The notes beneath the pieces are model-generated. The model did not search any database. It was given only the letters and a program-made list of their open reading frames with translations, and was not told the origin of the DNA. Below are positions 1 to 9,600 of a stretch of 64,000 nucleotides of DNA, piece after piece (positions within the stretch are counted from its first letter, which is position 1; the number at the start of each line of letters is the position of its first letter). This DNA comes from Pseudonocardia oceani. Its GTDB lineage: Bacteria; Actinomycetota; Actinomycetes; Mycobacteriales; Pseudonocardiaceae. Both the position numbers and the translations under genes were made by a program. The stretch is taken from assembly GCF_019263585.2 (NCBI RefSeq), contig NZ_JADQDF010000001.1:2852001-2916000 (forward strand). The letters are read 5' to 3'.

Positions 1-521
1 GGGCCTTCGTCAACGGGGACATCGACGTCGCGCTCGTCGCGTTCGGGCTGCTCGGCGACAACGAGCAGGCGTGGACCGACGTCGACGCCGCCGTCGAGCT
101 CGCGCAGGTCAACTACACGGCGGCGGTGGCCGTCGGCGTCGCGCTCGGGAAGAAGCTGTCCGAGCAGGGCTTCGGCTCGCTCGTCGCGTTCTCGTCGGTG
201 GCCGGGGAGCGCGCGCGGCGCTCCAACTTCGTCTACGGCTCCACCAAGGCCGGCATGGACGCGTTCTACTCGGGGCTCACCGAGGCGCTGCGGCCCGAGG
301 GCGTGCACGTCACCGTGGTGCGTCCCGGGTTCGTGCACACGCGGATGACCGAGGGCCTCAAGCCCGCGCCGCTGTCGACCACGCCCGAGGCCGTCGCGCA
401 GATCGTCGTCGACGCGGTGCGCAACCGGCGGGAGCTCGTGTGGGCCCCGGGGCCGCTGCGGTTCGTGATGAGCGCGCTGCGCCACGTCCCGCGCCCGCTG
501 TTCCGCCGCCTGCCGGTCTGA
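1..521 (+). CDS. dprE2: DprE2-like decaprenylphosphoryl-2-keto-ribose reductase, C-terminal part
   Basis: The start lies outside the window; the frame is open from base 3 to a TGA at 519-521. It is a short-chain dehydrogenase: the FSSVAG segment carries the catalytic serine and YGSTK carries the Tyr-x-x-x-Lys pair, followed by VVRPGFVHTRMT. DprE2 reduces the keto-sugar made by DprE1 to decaprenylphosphoryl-arabinose, the sole arabinose donor for the cell-wall arabinan. Assignment to DprE2 rather than a generic SDR rests on the ending, on the motif spacing and on the arabinan genes that follow. A generic SDR cannot be fully excluded without the N-terminus. Confidence 0.8.
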   Translation, partial: AFVNGDIDVALVAFGLLGDNEQAWTDVDAAVELAQVNYTAAVAVGVALGKKLSEQGFGSLVAFSSVAGERARRSNFVYGSTKAGMDAFYSGLTEALRPEGVHVTVVRPGFVHTRMTEGLKPAPLSTTPEAVAQIVVDAVRNRRELVWAPGPLRFVMSALRHVPRPLFRRLPV

Positions 522-560
522 CGCCGCCCGCCCTCCCTCTCCCCCTGTTGGCCGAGCCCC

Positions 561-1985
561 CTACTCGCTCCCCGCGTGCAGGATCGTGGCGCGCACCTGG
601 CCGCTGCGCTCGAACGCGCCCCAGGTGTCGGCGCGGTGGGTGGGCTTGCGGCGCTGCGCGGAGACCAGCGCGGCGGCCAGCGTGGGCTGGCGGGTGGGGC
701 CGGCGGCGTGGCGCGGGGCCGGCGGGACGTAGGCGTCGGCGTGGGTGCGGGCGTCCGGGATGCCGGCCGACTCGCGGGCCGCCCGGAACACCTCGACCGT
801 CGACGACGGGGCCGGGCGGCGCGGGGCGCCGATCCGGCGCAGCCGCCGACGGGCGGGCTCCTCGACGAAGCGGAAGGCGGCAGCCGCCACCGGGTAGGTC
901 GCGACGATCACCGCGAGCGCCACCAGGTGCCCGAGGACCCCGCCGCGCAGCGCCGGCACGTAGGCCTGGGCCAGCCAGAGGATCTCGAACATCGGGATGT
1001 GGACGAGGTAGAGGCTGTAGGAGACCTTGCCGCCCTGGACGAGCGCGGGGCGGGACAGGACCGTCGCCGGACCGCGGTCGGCCAGCGCCAGCGCGCCCAC
1101 CAGCACCGGGAACCCGACGATGACGACGCCGCCGAAGCCCGGCGCCACGAACTGCCCGCAGTAGAGGCCGACGGCCATCAGCAGCGGCAGCAGCCACGCG
1201 GTCGTCGACGCGACCCGCCGGACCGGCTCGGTCCGCGGCAGCCGCCGGACCACGAGGTGCACCAGCACGCCGGCGCCGAAGCCGCAGAGGATGCGGACGG
1301 CCCAGCTCCACTCGTAGTACGGGTCGCCGGCCGTCGCGTAGGCCGAGGCGATCGGCAGCATCAGGGCCACCGCGCCGACGCCCAGGACGAGCAGCGGCAG
1401 GTTGCGCAGCCGGAAGAACACCAGCGCGGCCACCGGGAACAGCAGGTAGGCGAGCCACTCGGCGCTGATCGACCAGGTCGGCCCGACCCAGGACGCGCCG
1501 TCGAGGAACTCGTTGTTCCACATCTGCACCATGAGCAGCTGCTGGACCCACTGCCCGACGCTGACGATCGGCTGCACGCCCTGGAAGGCGATGACGTCGT
1601 CGGAGCCCAGCACGAGCCGCGCCAGCAGCCAGAGGCCGAACAGGTGGAAGACCAGCGCGTACACCGGCCACATCCGGCAGAAGCGGGCCCACACGAACCT
1701 CGCGGTGGTGCCGACGTGCAGTGCCGGCCCCATCGACGCGAGGTAGGTGTGGGCGATGACGAAACCGCTCAGGACGAAGAACAGGTCGACGCCCAGCGCC
1801 CCCGAGGTGATGAGCGGTCCGAGCACCCCGACCACCTCCGTCACGCCGGTCATGGCGGTGAAGTGGAAGTGGAACGCCACGACCCACACGGCTGCGACGA
1901 TGCGGAGGCCCGTCAGCCCCCGGATCTCACCGGAGGGGGCGGCTTGAGTGCCGGATGGGGTGGTCCGCGGGGCTGCGATCGTCAC
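561..1985 (-). CDS. acyltransferase family 3 (OafA/YrhL-type) integral membrane protein
   Basis: 474 aa from a GTG start. Residues from about 20 to 360 form roughly ten hydrophobic helices, opening with GLRIVAAVWVVAFHFHF, the usual start of the Acyltransferase_3 fold with its catalytic His near the membrane. FFVLSGFVIAHTYL and the later SYSLYLVHIPMFE are also family hallmarks. A polar tail of about 90 residues follows. Such enzymes move acetyl or succinyl groups onto cell-surface sugars. It lies directly after dprE2, so arabinan or other envelope glycan is a plausible acceptor, but the substrate is inference. Confidence 0.85.
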   Translation of the reverse strand: MTIAAPRTTPSGTQAAPSGEIRGLTGLRIVAAVWVVAFHFHFTAMTGVTEVVGVLGPLITSGALGVDLFFVLSGFVIAHTYLASMGPALHVGTTARFVWARFCRMWPVYALVFHLFGLWLLARLVLGSDDVIAFQGVQPIVSVGQWVQQLLMVQMWNNEFLDGASWVGPTWSISAEWLAYLLFPVAALVFFRLRNLPLLVLGVGAVALMLPIASAYATAGDPYYEWSWAVRILCGFGAGVLVHLVVRRLPRTEPVRRVASTTAWLLPLLMAVGLYCGQFVAPGFGGVVIVGFPVLVGALALADRGPATVLSRPALVQGGKVSYSLYLVHIPMFEILWLAQAYVPALRGGVLGHLVALAVIVATYPVAAAAFRFVEEPARRRLRRIGAPRRPAPSSTVEVFRAARESAGIPDARTHADAYVPPAPRHAAGPTRQPTLAAALVSAQRRKPTHRADTWGAFERSGQVRATILHAGSE

Positions 1986-2146
1986 GGTGGCAGTAACTGG
2001 GACATTCGGACCAGCGTTGCGGGTGACACCCGGACCGTACCTGGATGGCCGTCGTCGTCACTGTCCGCTCACAACCGACTGCGGCGACCGGGTGACCGTC
2101 GTCCGGTCGTGGCCGGGCCGCCGCCGTCGCCGCTGGTCACGGTGGG

Positions 2147-2794
2147 CTACCACCGATCGAGGTGCAGCACCCGGTCGAGCGGCTCGCGCGGCGCGGGGCG
2201 GAACGTCTCGCCCGTGAAGTACGCCGTGGGCAGCAGCACGCCCTGGCGCACGTGCGGAGGGATGCCGAGGAGCTCGGCGACCTCCTTCTCGTAGCGCAGG
2301 TGCAGGGTGGTCCACGCGCTGCCGAGCCCGCGGGCCCGAGCGGCGATCTGGAAGCTCCACGCCGCCGGCAGCAGCGACCCCCACAGCCCGGCCTGGTTGC
2401 CCTGAGGCAGCTCCTCGCCCGCGGCGATGCAGGCGATGACGTGGACGGGGACGCGGCCCATCACCTCGGCGAGGTACTCGGCCGAGGAGGTGACGCGCTC
2501 CTGCACCGCCTGCCGCTCCTGCGTGTGCCCGGTGCCCGCGCGCGAGGCGTAGACGGGCGAGTTGCGGTAGGCGTCGAACGCCTTCGCGTAGTGCTCGCCG
2601 ATGCCCGCCCGCAACTCCGGGTCGGTGACGACCATCCAGTGCCAGCCCTGGGCGTTGCTCCCGGTGGGGGCCTGCAGCGCGACCTCCAGGCTCTCCCGGA
2701 CCAGGTCCAGGGGCACGGAGCGGTCGAGGTCGAGGCGCTTGCGGACCGAGCGGGTGGTGGTGAGGAGCTCGTCGGGAGCCAGCGGGAGGGTCAT
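2147..2794 (-). CDS. nitroreductase-family FMN oxidoreductase
   Basis: 215 aa from an ATG. The N-terminal TTRSVRKRLDL segment (FMN phosphate-binding arginines), APTGSNAQGWHW near residue 45, and the later GSLLPAAWSFQIAARARGLG match the nitroreductase fold. The final PREPLDRVLHLDRW resembles the family C-terminus. It reduces an unknown nitro, quinone or flavin-type substrate with NAD(P)H. It starts 16 bases beyond the AftB-like gene's stop, so it may be co-transcribed with it, but no role in wall synthesis is evident. Confidence 0.85.
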   Translation of the reverse strand: MTLPLAPDELLTTTRSVRKRLDLDRSVPLDLVRESLEVALQAPTGSNAQGWHWMVVTDPELRAGIGEHYAKAFDAYRNSPVYASRAGTGHTQERQAVQERVTSSAEYLAEVMGRVPVHVIACIAAGEELPQGNQAGLWGSLLPAAWSFQIAARARGLGSAWTTLHLRYEKEVAELLGIPPHVRQGVLLPTAYFTGETFRPAPREPLDRVLHLDRW

Positions 2795-2810
2795 GCCCCG
2801 ATGATGCCCG

Positions 2811-4556
2811 TCAGCCGATCGGGCGGCACTGCGCCGCGACCCGCGGGTCGCGGTCGTAGCGGTAGGCCGTGCGCTCCACGGCGCCGGTGAGGTTGCGCAC
2901 GAACCGGTCGAGCGTCAGCGGGTCGCGGTAGGACGCGAGCAGCTCCCGCGTGGCCGGGCACGCCAGTGCGGCGCGGGCGGCCTCGATGCCGGCCGGGTCG
3001 ACGAACCCGGTCTCCGTCGTGCCGGAGTCGGCGACGAACCACTCCGGCGGGAGGTCCTTGTCGTGCCCGATGCGGCCGTCCGGTACCGAGGTGGCGTGCG
3101 TGGCCAGGGGGTTCGTCAGGCCGACCCCGTCGAGCACGCGGGTGTCCAGCGGCGCGAGCTCCCCGGTGACGCCCAGGTTGAGCCAGGTGATCGTGCTGGG
3201 CCGGTCCGGCGTCGGGAACAGCCACCAGCGCAGCCCGTCGGGGCCGGGTCCGGGGAGGGCCAGGGAGGGTCCCGGGGCGCCGGCGAGCGCGGCCACCCCC
3301 TCCGGGGCGACGGGGTGGTCGACGAAGTCCTGCGCCACGACCGGGTTCGGCCGGTCGACGATCACGACGTAGTAGAGGCGCTCGTTGGCGATCCAGTTCG
3401 GGCCCAGCGTGTCGTAGGCCGGGCGCAGCGCGAGGAACGAGACGCCCGCCCAGGCCACCATCCCGAGGACGGGCAGCGCGGTCCGGCGGCTGAACGGCAC
3501 GGCCGCCAGCGGCAGGAACAGGCAGAACAGGGCCGGGAGCAGCATCCGGCCGTGCATGAAGTCGCCGCCCACTCGCGTGACGTAGGTGGCCAGCAGGGCC
3601 GACGACACCCATGGCACGGCGACGACGACGGCCGTGGCGACCGTCGCCGTGCGGCCCAGCCGGAGCAGCAGCAGGACCGCGGCGACGAGGCCGAGCAGCA
3701 CGGGGACGGCGAGCCAGTAGGTGTCGGTCAGGTCGCGCAGGTAGGAGTAGCCCTGCCGCCAGCGCGACGTGCTCGCCTCCTTCGCGAGCGCCGTGCCCGG
3801 CACGAGGAGCCCGTAGTAGCCCGCCCGGAAGACCTCGTAGGCCAGCGGCAGGGCGGCCGCGACGCCCGCCAGCGCGGCGACGCCCCGCCACCCACGGCGG
3901 CGCTCCAGCACGACGAGCGCGACGGCGACGGCCAGCCCGAACAGCGCGAGGTCGGGGCGCACCAGTGGCGCCAGGCCGAGCACGAGCGCGGCGGGCCAGG
4001 CCCGGCCGCCGCCACCGGCCCGGTGCGCCTCCAGGCGCCGCACGAGCAGCCACCAGGTCAGGCCCAGCCAGCCCACGATCAGCCCGGTCTCCAGCCCGGA
4101 GGTGCCGAAGTCCCAGAACGGCGGCAGCGCCACGACCACCAGCGCCCCGAACGGCACCATCCACCGCTCGCTCGCGAACAGCCGCCGCGCCGCGTCCAGC
4201 GCGAGCCCCACCCCGGCCACCGAGCACACGAGCCCCAGCACCACGGCCGCCCAGTTCAGCGAGACGCCGGCCAGCCCGGGCAGCGCGAGCAGGTAGGTCC
4301 ACAGCGTCGAGGTGTTGGCCTCCACGCGCTCGCCCTGGTTGAACACCGGGCCCGCGCCCGCCAGCAGCTGACGGACCGTCCGCAGCACGATCAGCCCGTC
4401 GTCGCTCATCCAGCGGCGGTGCCAGACCATCGCGGCGAAGCCGGCCAGGACCACCGCGAACCCCACGGTGGTCCAGGTCGCCGTCCTGCGCAGAGGTGGG
4501 GCGGACGGGGGCGGCCCGGCGGGCTGGACCTCGACGGTCGCGCTGATGGTCGCCAC
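2811..4556 (-). CDS. aftB: AftB-like GT-C arabinofuranosyltransferase
   Basis: 581 aa from a GTG at 4556. An open frame continues upstream to 4883, but that part is low-complexity and runs into the divergent emb gene. The first membrane helix is followed by RRWMSDDGLIVLRTVRQLL, with the paired Asp of GT-C enzymes in the first loop, and by the NQGERVEANTSTLWTYLLAL motif typical of AftB. About ten helices precede a soluble C-terminal part. AftB adds the terminal beta-1,2-arabinofuranose of arabinan from decaprenylphosphoryl-arabinose. The assignment is by motif and locus; automated pipelines often misname this family as a flagellar motor control protein. Confidence 0.75.
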   Translation of the reverse strand: MATISATVEVQPAGPPPSAPPLRRTATWTTVGFAVVLAGFAAMVWHRRWMSDDGLIVLRTVRQLLAGAGPVFNQGERVEANTSTLWTYLLALPGLAGVSLNWAAVVLGLVCSVAGVGLALDAARRLFASERWMVPFGALVVVALPPFWDFGTSGLETGLIVGWLGLTWWLLVRRLEAHRAGGGGRAWPAALVLGLAPLVRPDLALFGLAVAVALVVLERRRGWRGVAALAGVAAALPLAYEVFRAGYYGLLVPGTALAKEASTSRWRQGYSYLRDLTDTYWLAVPVLLGLVAAVLLLLRLGRTATVATAVVVAVPWVSSALLATYVTRVGGDFMHGRMLLPALFCLFLPLAAVPFSRRTALPVLGMVAWAGVSFLALRPAYDTLGPNWIANERLYYVVIVDRPNPVVAQDFVDHPVAPEGVAALAGAPGPSLALPGPGPDGLRWWLFPTPDRPSTITWLNLGVTGELAPLDTRVLDGVGLTNPLATHATSVPDGRIGHDKDLPPEWFVADSGTTETGFVDPAGIEAARAALACPATRELLASYRDPLTLDRFVRNLTGAVERTAYRYDRDPRVAAQCRPIG

Positions 4557-4672
4557 CTCGTTCGGCTCGGTCGGTCGGTCGCGTCCATGGTCCCCGGCCG
4601 GTCCGGCGGGCCCGGTGGTGGGGCGGACGGGCGGGCGTCGGCGGAATCCCGCATCCGCCTTAGGGTGGCGCG
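4557..4672. promoter_or_regulatory. divergent intergenic region between aftB-like and emb genes
   Basis: These 116 bases separate the GTG starts of two oppositely oriented arabinosyltransferase genes and must hold both promoters. A TANNNT-like element (TAGGGT, about 4661) lies only some 10 bases before the emb GTG, consistent with a very short leader. No convincing -35 element or operator palindrome is visible. Confidence 0.4.
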
Positions 4673-7579
4673 GTGCTCTCGCCCGCGCGGTCGGCCCCGC
4701 AGGCGCCGCACCCCCCCGTCGACCACCGGACGGCGCGCGCCGTCCTCGTCCTCGCGCTGGTGGCGCTGGTCGCGGCGGTCGCCTTCCCGCTCGCCCCCGT
4801 GCAGCAGGCGCGCGCCGAGTACGCCTGGTCGGCGGCGCAGGGCCCGACGGCGATCCCGCTGATGCCCTACGAGCCGGTGGCACTGTCGGTCACGACGAGC
4901 TGCGACGCGGCCCGCACCGGCGGCGTGCTGCTCTCGACCGTGCCGCTGCGGCCGGACCCGGGCGCGGTCCCGCTGGCCGGGCTGCAGCTGACCGCGGCCG
5001 ACGGCCGGCTGTCGGTGGTGAGCGCCGGGCGCGACCTCGGAGCCGTGCCGCTGCCCGCCGGTCCGTGCGCGATCGCGCTCACGTCGGACCCCGACCGCAC
5101 CGAGGTCCTCGTCGACGGGACGCCGCTCCTCACCCGGGACGGCGACGTGCGCCCGGCCGTCGTCGGGGCGTTCTCCGGCACCGACCGCGACGTGGCGCTC
5201 GCGCTGACCGCCGACACCCGCTTCGAGACGACGATCTCCCCGCTCAAGGCGGGCATCGCCGTCGTCGGCGTGCTGGCGCTGTTCGGCATGCTCGGCGCGC
5301 TCGCGCGGCTCGACGGGCCCGCGCGGGTCCGGCTGCTCCCCCGCCGGTGGTGGCTCCCCCGTCCGGTCGACGCGGCCGTGGCCGCACTGCTCGGGGCGTG
5401 GTGGGTGGTCGGTGCGGTCACCGTCGACGACGGCTACATCAGCGGCATCGTGCGCAGCCGCGGCAGCAACGGGTTCGTGGGCAACGTCTACCGCTGGCTC
5501 AACGCGCCCGAGGCGCCGTTCAGCTGGTTCTACGACCTGACCCACCTCTGGTCGCTCGTCTCCGCCTCGACGCTCTGGATGCGGCTGCCCGCCACCCTGC
5601 TGGGGCTCCTCACGTGGGTGCTGCTCTCCCGCGGGCTGCTGCCCCGGCTGGGATCCGCGGCGCAGCGGCCGTGGCTCGCCGCACTCGCGTTCGGCACGTG
5701 GTGGGTGCCCTTCCAGCTCGGGCTGCGCCCGGAGCCGTGGGTCGCGCTGGGGCTGCTCGGCGTGCTGCTCGCCGTGGAGCGGGCGGTCGCGACGCGGCGG
5801 CTGCTGCCCGTGGCGCTCGGGCTGGTGCTCGCCGGCGCCACCACGGCGCTGACGCCGGGCGGGCTCGTGGCGTTCACCCCGTTCCTCGCGGCCGCGGTGC
5901 CGCTCGTGCGCCTGGTGCGCGCCCGTCCCGCCACCCACCGGTGGCCGCTGGTCCTCGCCGGGCTGGCCGCGCCGGCGTCGGCGGTGCTGCTCATGGTGTC
6001 CGACCAGAGCCTGGCCGCGGTGCTGGAGGCCACGCGGGTGCGGCAGGTCATCGGCGGCGGCGTGGAGTGGTACCAGGAGTACGAGCGCTACGCGCTGCTG
6101 CTGCAGCCCGACTCGTTCCAGGGCGCCATCGGGCGGCGCGCGGCCGTGCTGGTGACCGTCCTGGCCGCGGTCGGCGTGCTGGTGGCGCTGCGGCGCGGGC
6201 GGACGAGGCTCGCCGCCGGGCCCGCGGGCCGGCTCGCCGTGTCGCTGCTGCTCGCGCTGGCGATCCTGACCGCCACCCCCACGAAGTGGACGCAGCACTT
6301 CGGCGACGTCGGCGCGATCGGGCCGGCGGTGCTGGTCGCGGGTGCGGTGGCGTGGCGGAGCGCACCGCTGCGGCGCCGCCCCCGCGCCTTCACGGCGGCG
6401 CTGGCCGCGGCGACCGCCGTCGGGTCGCTGGTGCTCGCCGGCTACAACGCCTGGCCCTACGCCTCGGGCTGGTTCGCCCCGACCTTCTCGACGCTGCCGC
6501 CGCAGGTCGCGGGCACGGCCGTGGCGACGCCGGTCGTGGCGGCCGGGCTCGTCGTCGTCGCGGTGCTGGCCGCCCGCGCGGTCGGTGCGCGGGCCGCCGA
6601 CCGGGCCGCGCCGGACGTGCCGGAGCGGGTGCCCGGGCCGGTGCCGGTGCTGGCGGTGGTGCTGGTGGCGGTCCTCGCGCTGCAGGTGCTGAGCCTCGCG
6701 CGCACGGCCGTCGAGGAGCGCGACAGCTACACGCTGGCCTCCGACGCCGTGTCCACGCTGCGGGGCGCCCCGTGCGGGCTGCAGGAGCGCCTGTCCGTCG
6801 AGACCGATCCGGCCGCGGGGCTGCTGCGCGCGCGGACCGAGCCGGCTGTGCGGGCCGAGCGCACCGTCGACGTCGGCGGCGCCCGCGTGCGCGGCGTCGC
6901 GGTGGCGGGGTCGTCGACGACCGCGTGGTTCGCCCTCGAACCGGAGCAGCGCGACGGCGCGCTGCCCGTCGTCGTCACGACGGCGGGGGCGCTGCGGCCC
7001 GGCGACGTGCTGCGCATGGAGTTCGGCGACGCCGCGGGTAACGTCGTCGACGTGCGCCCGCTCGGGCCCGCCGAGGGCGACGTGCGGGAGATCGCCCCCG
7101 CCGGGGCGGAGTCCGTGCGGCTCGTCGTCGCCGGCGTCACGACGGGACAGGCCGCCCTGGTGACGCTGCCCCGGGCGCCCCGCCTGACCCGCATGGTCGA
7201 CCTGCTGCCGGTCGGGAGCACCGCGGTCCTCGACTGGCCGGTCGCGTTCCTGTTCCCGTGCCTGGCGCCAGAGCCGATCCGCGACGGCGCCGCGGGTCTG
7301 GCGACGTGGCGGGTCGCACCCCCCGCCGGGGATGACGCCGCCGCGATCACCTACTCCCCCGGCTTCGGCGGCCCGTTCGCCGCGCCGCGGCTGCTCGTCA
7401 CCGAGCGGGTGATGGCGACCTACCTCGACGGCGACCCGCTCCGGGACGCCGCACGGATCGTCCGGTGGGACCCGGCCGAGCCGCTGGCCAGGTCGGTGCC
7501 GGTGGTCACCACCGAGACCGTGCCCGGCTGGGCGGCGAGCGGACGGGCGCGGGTGCCCGGGCTCGATCCGGTCGGCTGA
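4673..7579 (+). CDS. emb: Emb-family arabinosyltransferase (EmbA/B/C type)
   Basis: 968 aa from a GTG. An N-terminal helix and periplasmic beta-rich region (to about residue 185) precede a large GT-C membrane domain containing VDDGYISGIVRS, the catalytic acidic motif, then WLNAPEAPFSWFYDL. WMRLPATLLG follows near residue 302; Met303 aligns by eye with the ethambutol-resistance Met306 of M. tuberculosis EmbB. The C-terminal carbohydrate-binding part has FLFPCLAPEPIRDG and ends VPGWAASGRARV, as in Emb proteins. It polymerises alpha-linked arabinan from decaprenylphosphoryl-arabinose. It is somewhat shorter than mycobacterial Emb proteins and is the only Emb gene in the window. The next gene follows after 50 bases on the same strand. 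Confidence 0.93.
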   Translation: MLSPARSAPQAPHPPVDHRTARAVLVLALVALVAAVAFPLAPVQQARAEYAWSAAQGPTAIPLMPYEPVALSVTTSCDAARTGGVLLSTVPLRPDPGAVPLAGLQLTAADGRLSVVSAGRDLGAVPLPAGPCAIALTSDPDRTEVLVDGTPLLTRDGDVRPAVVGAFSGTDRDVALALTADTRFETTISPLKAGIAVVGVLALFGMLGALARLDGPARVRLLPRRWWLPRPVDAAVAALLGAWWVVGAVTVDDGYISGIVRSRGSNGFVGNVYRWLNAPEAPFSWFYDLTHLWSLVSASTLWMRLPATLLGLLTWVLLSRGLLPRLGSAAQRPWLAALAFGTWWVPFQLGLRPEPWVALGLLGVLLAVERAVATRRLLPVALGLVLAGATTALTPGGLVAFTPFLAAAVPLVRLVRARPATHRWPLVLAGLAAPASAVLLMVSDQSLAAVLEATRVRQVIGGGVEWYQEYERYALLLQPDSFQGAIGRRAAVLVTVLAAVGVLVALRRGRTRLAAGPAGRLAVSLLLALAILTATPTKWTQHFGDVGAIGPAVLVAGAVAWRSAPLRRRPRAFTAALAAATAVGSLVLAGYNAWPYASGWFAPTFSTLPPQVAGTAVATPVVAAGLVVVAVLAARAVGARAADRAAPDVPERVPGPVPVLAVVLVAVLALQVLSLARTAVEERDSYTLASDAVSTLRGAPCGLQERLSVETDPAAGLLRARTEPAVRAERTVDVGGARVRGVAVAGSSTTAWFALEPEQRDGALPVVVTTAGALRPGDVLRMEFGDAAGNVVDVRPLGPAEGDVREIAPAGAESVRLVVAGVTTGQAALVTLPRAPRLTRMVDLLPVGSTAVLDWPVAFLFPCLAPEPIRDGAAGLATWRVAPPAGDDAAAITYSPGFGGPFAAPRLLVTERVMATYLDGDPLRDAARIVRWDPAEPLARSVPVVTTETVPGWAASGRARVPGLDPVG

Positions 7580-7629
7580 CACAATGGGACCGGAGATCAC
7601 GAGCCCGACCCGGAGGTCGACCCTTCCCC

Positions 7630-9537
7630 ATGCTCACCACCCCGGACACCATCGACAGCGCCGTCGCGTCCGCCCCGTCCGGTCCGGACGCCGGGCGGAT
7701 CGTCGCGCAGCGCGGTCTGTTCTTCGGCCCCACACCGCAGGTGCCGGAGGACCTCTACTCGCGCGTCGAGCGGGGCACGGCCCGCCGCCGGCGCGGCCGC
7801 GTCGAGCTCGGCCAGGGCAGCCTGGTGTCCACCAACACCTACTTCGGCCGGTTCCACGCCACCTACTGGCAGCGCTGGACCGACGTGCCCGCCGTCGAGG
7901 TCGACCTGGTCGTCAGCGGCACCGGCCGGGTCCGGCTGCTGGCGTCGGACACCAACAAGGTGTGGCGCATCGTCGACGCCCACGAGGCCGAGGGCGCCGA
8001 CGCCGAGCCGGTGCGGCTCACGGGCGCGATCGACCGCTTCCTCGACGGCGGCGGCATGTGGCTGGAGATCACCACCGAGACCGGCGAGCTGGCGGTGTCG
8101 GAGGTGCGCTGGTCGGTGCCGACGACCCGCCCCGTGCCGCCCACCGACGTCGTGATCTGCACGTTCAACCGCGTCGAGGACTGCCTGAACACCCTCACGG
8201 CGATGGCCGACGACCCCGGGGCGCTCGCCGTCGTCGGGCGCGTGCAGGTCGTCGACCAGGGCACCGACCCGCTGGAGTCGCGCGAGCGGTTCGCCGAGGT
8301 GTCGGCGGCGCTGGGTGAGCGGCTGCGCTACGTCCGCCAGCCCAACCTCGGCGGTGCGGGCGGGTTCACCCGCGGCCTGTTCGACGCCACCGCCGGCGCC
8401 CCGGAGGACCACTCCGACGTCCTGCTCATGGACGACGACGTGCTGCTCGAGCCGGAGATCATGGTCCGGCTCACCGCGTTCGCGGCCAGCACGCGGCACC
8501 CGACGATCGTCGGCGGGCAGATGCTCAACCTGCTCCACCCCGGGCACCTGCACATCTCCGCCGAATACGCCGACCCCGAGGACCTCCGCGTCGGGCTGCC
8601 CGTGCGCGGAGCCCTTAAGGAGGCCTACCTCCTGGGCCTCGACGAGCACGACCTGCCGATCAACCAGGAGCGGCGCGTCGACACCGAGTACAACGGCTGG
8701 TGGTCCTGCCTGATCCCGGCCCGGATCGTGCGCGAGATCGGCTACCCGCTGCCCCTGTTCTTCCAGTGGGACGACATCGAGTTCGGCTACCGCGCCCGCG
8801 CCCACGGCTTTCCCACCGTCGCCCTGCCCGGCGCCGGCGTCTGGCACGCCGACTTCGGGTGGAAGGACTGGGACGAGTGGCACCGGTACTTCAACTTCCG
8901 CAACGGCCTGATCACCGCCGCGCTGCACACCGGGTTCTCGACGAAGCGCATCACCCGGCGCATCGGCCTGCTCATGTCCACCTACCTCGTGTCGATGCAC
9001 TACGGCCTCGCCGCGACGCTGCTGCAGGCCGTCGAGGACTTCCTGGACGGCCCGGGGATCCTGCGCGACGGCTCGGCCGCCGCGGCGGCGGAGATCCGCC
9101 GCATCCGCGCGGCCTACCCGGAGACGGTCGTGCACCCGATGTCGGAGCTGCCGAGCCAGGTGCCCGACTTCCGCGACGCGCAGGTGGTGCGTGACGCCGG
9201 CAAGCCCGGGAACGAGCCGCTGACCTGGGCGAAGCGGCTCGCCTTCCTCCTCACCGACCGGGCCCCGCACGCCACCGGGTTCGTCCCGGCCGGCGACGCG
9301 CACTGGTGGCACGTCTCGACGTTCCGCCGGGCCGTCGTCGCCGACATGGGCGAGACGGGGTACCGCATCCGCACCCGCGACCGGGCCCGGGCGCTGGAGC
9401 TCGCGAAGCGCGGGGCGCACGTCGTGCGCCGGGTCGTGTCCGAGGGCCCCGGCGTGGCGCAGCGCTACCGCGACGCGGTGCCCGGGCTCACCAGCCGCGC
9501 GAACTGGGCGCGGCTGTACGGGGTCGACGAGGGCTGA
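7630..9537 (+). CDS. GlfT2-type galactofuranosyltransferase paralogue
   Basis: 635 aa from an ATG; a GGAGG lies rather far upstream. An N-terminal beta-domain precedes a GT2 catalytic core: DVVICTFNRVEDC, RQPNLGGAGGFTRGLF, the metal-binding Asp268-270 (LLMDDDVLL), Trp380-Asp-Asp (FFQWDDIEFGYRARAHGF) and His406 (GVWHADFGW). Length and motif order match GlfT2, the polymerase that extends the galactan with alternating beta-1,5/1,6 galactofuranose from UDP-Galf. It is clearly diverged from the second GlfT2 of this window (minus strand, ending at 9601), which looks closer to the mycobacterial enzyme. Different acceptor or linkage use is inference. Confidence 0.85.
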   Translation: MLTTPDTIDSAVASAPSGPDAGRIVAQRGLFFGPTPQVPEDLYSRVERGTARRRRGRVELGQGSLVSTNTYFGRFHATYWQRWTDVPAVEVDLVVSGTGRVRLLASDTNKVWRIVDAHEAEGADAEPVRLTGAIDRFLDGGGMWLEITTETGELAVSEVRWSVPTTRPVPPTDVVICTFNRVEDCLNTLTAMADDPGALAVVGRVQVVDQGTDPLESRERFAEVSAALGERLRYVRQPNLGGAGGFTRGLFDATAGAPEDHSDVLLMDDDVLLEPEIMVRLTAFAASTRHPTIVGGQMLNLLHPGHLHISAEYADPEDLRVGLPVRGALKEAYLLGLDEHDLPINQERRVDTEYNGWWSCLIPARIVREIGYPLPLFFQWDDIEFGYRARAHGFPTVALPGAGVWHADFGWKDWDEWHRYFNFRNGLITAALHTGFSTKRITRRIGLLMSTYLVSMHYGLAATLLQAVEDFLDGPGILRDGSAAAAAEIRRIRAAYPETVVHPMSELPSQVPDFRDAQVVRDAGKPGNEPLTWAKRLAFLLTDRAPHATGFVPAGDAHWWHVSTFRRAVVADMGETGYRIRTRDRARALELAKRGAHVVRRVVSEGPGVAQRYRDAVPGLTSRANWARLYGVDEG

Positions 9538-9559
9538 TGCGCCCGGTGAGGGACGTCGA

Positions 9560-9596
9560 CGGCGGCCCGGTGCGGTGACACCGGCCCCCGCCGCCG
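9560..9596. terminator. possible bidirectional hairpin between convergent galactofuranosyltransferase genes
   Basis: CCGGTG (9567-9572) pairs with CACCGG (9579-9584) around a six-base loop. Outer CGGCGG and CCGCCG arms can extend it with an asymmetric bulge. There is no U-tract. It lies in the 63 bases between two convergent stop codons. Confidence 0.35.
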
Positions 9597-9600
9597 GGCC

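Noticed and set aside
4406..7600. A very long open frame on the minus strand opposite emb
   Set aside because: Its translation is Arg/Gly/His/Gln-rich with no recognisable motif. It mirrors the codon structure of emb on the other strand, the usual high-GC artefact.
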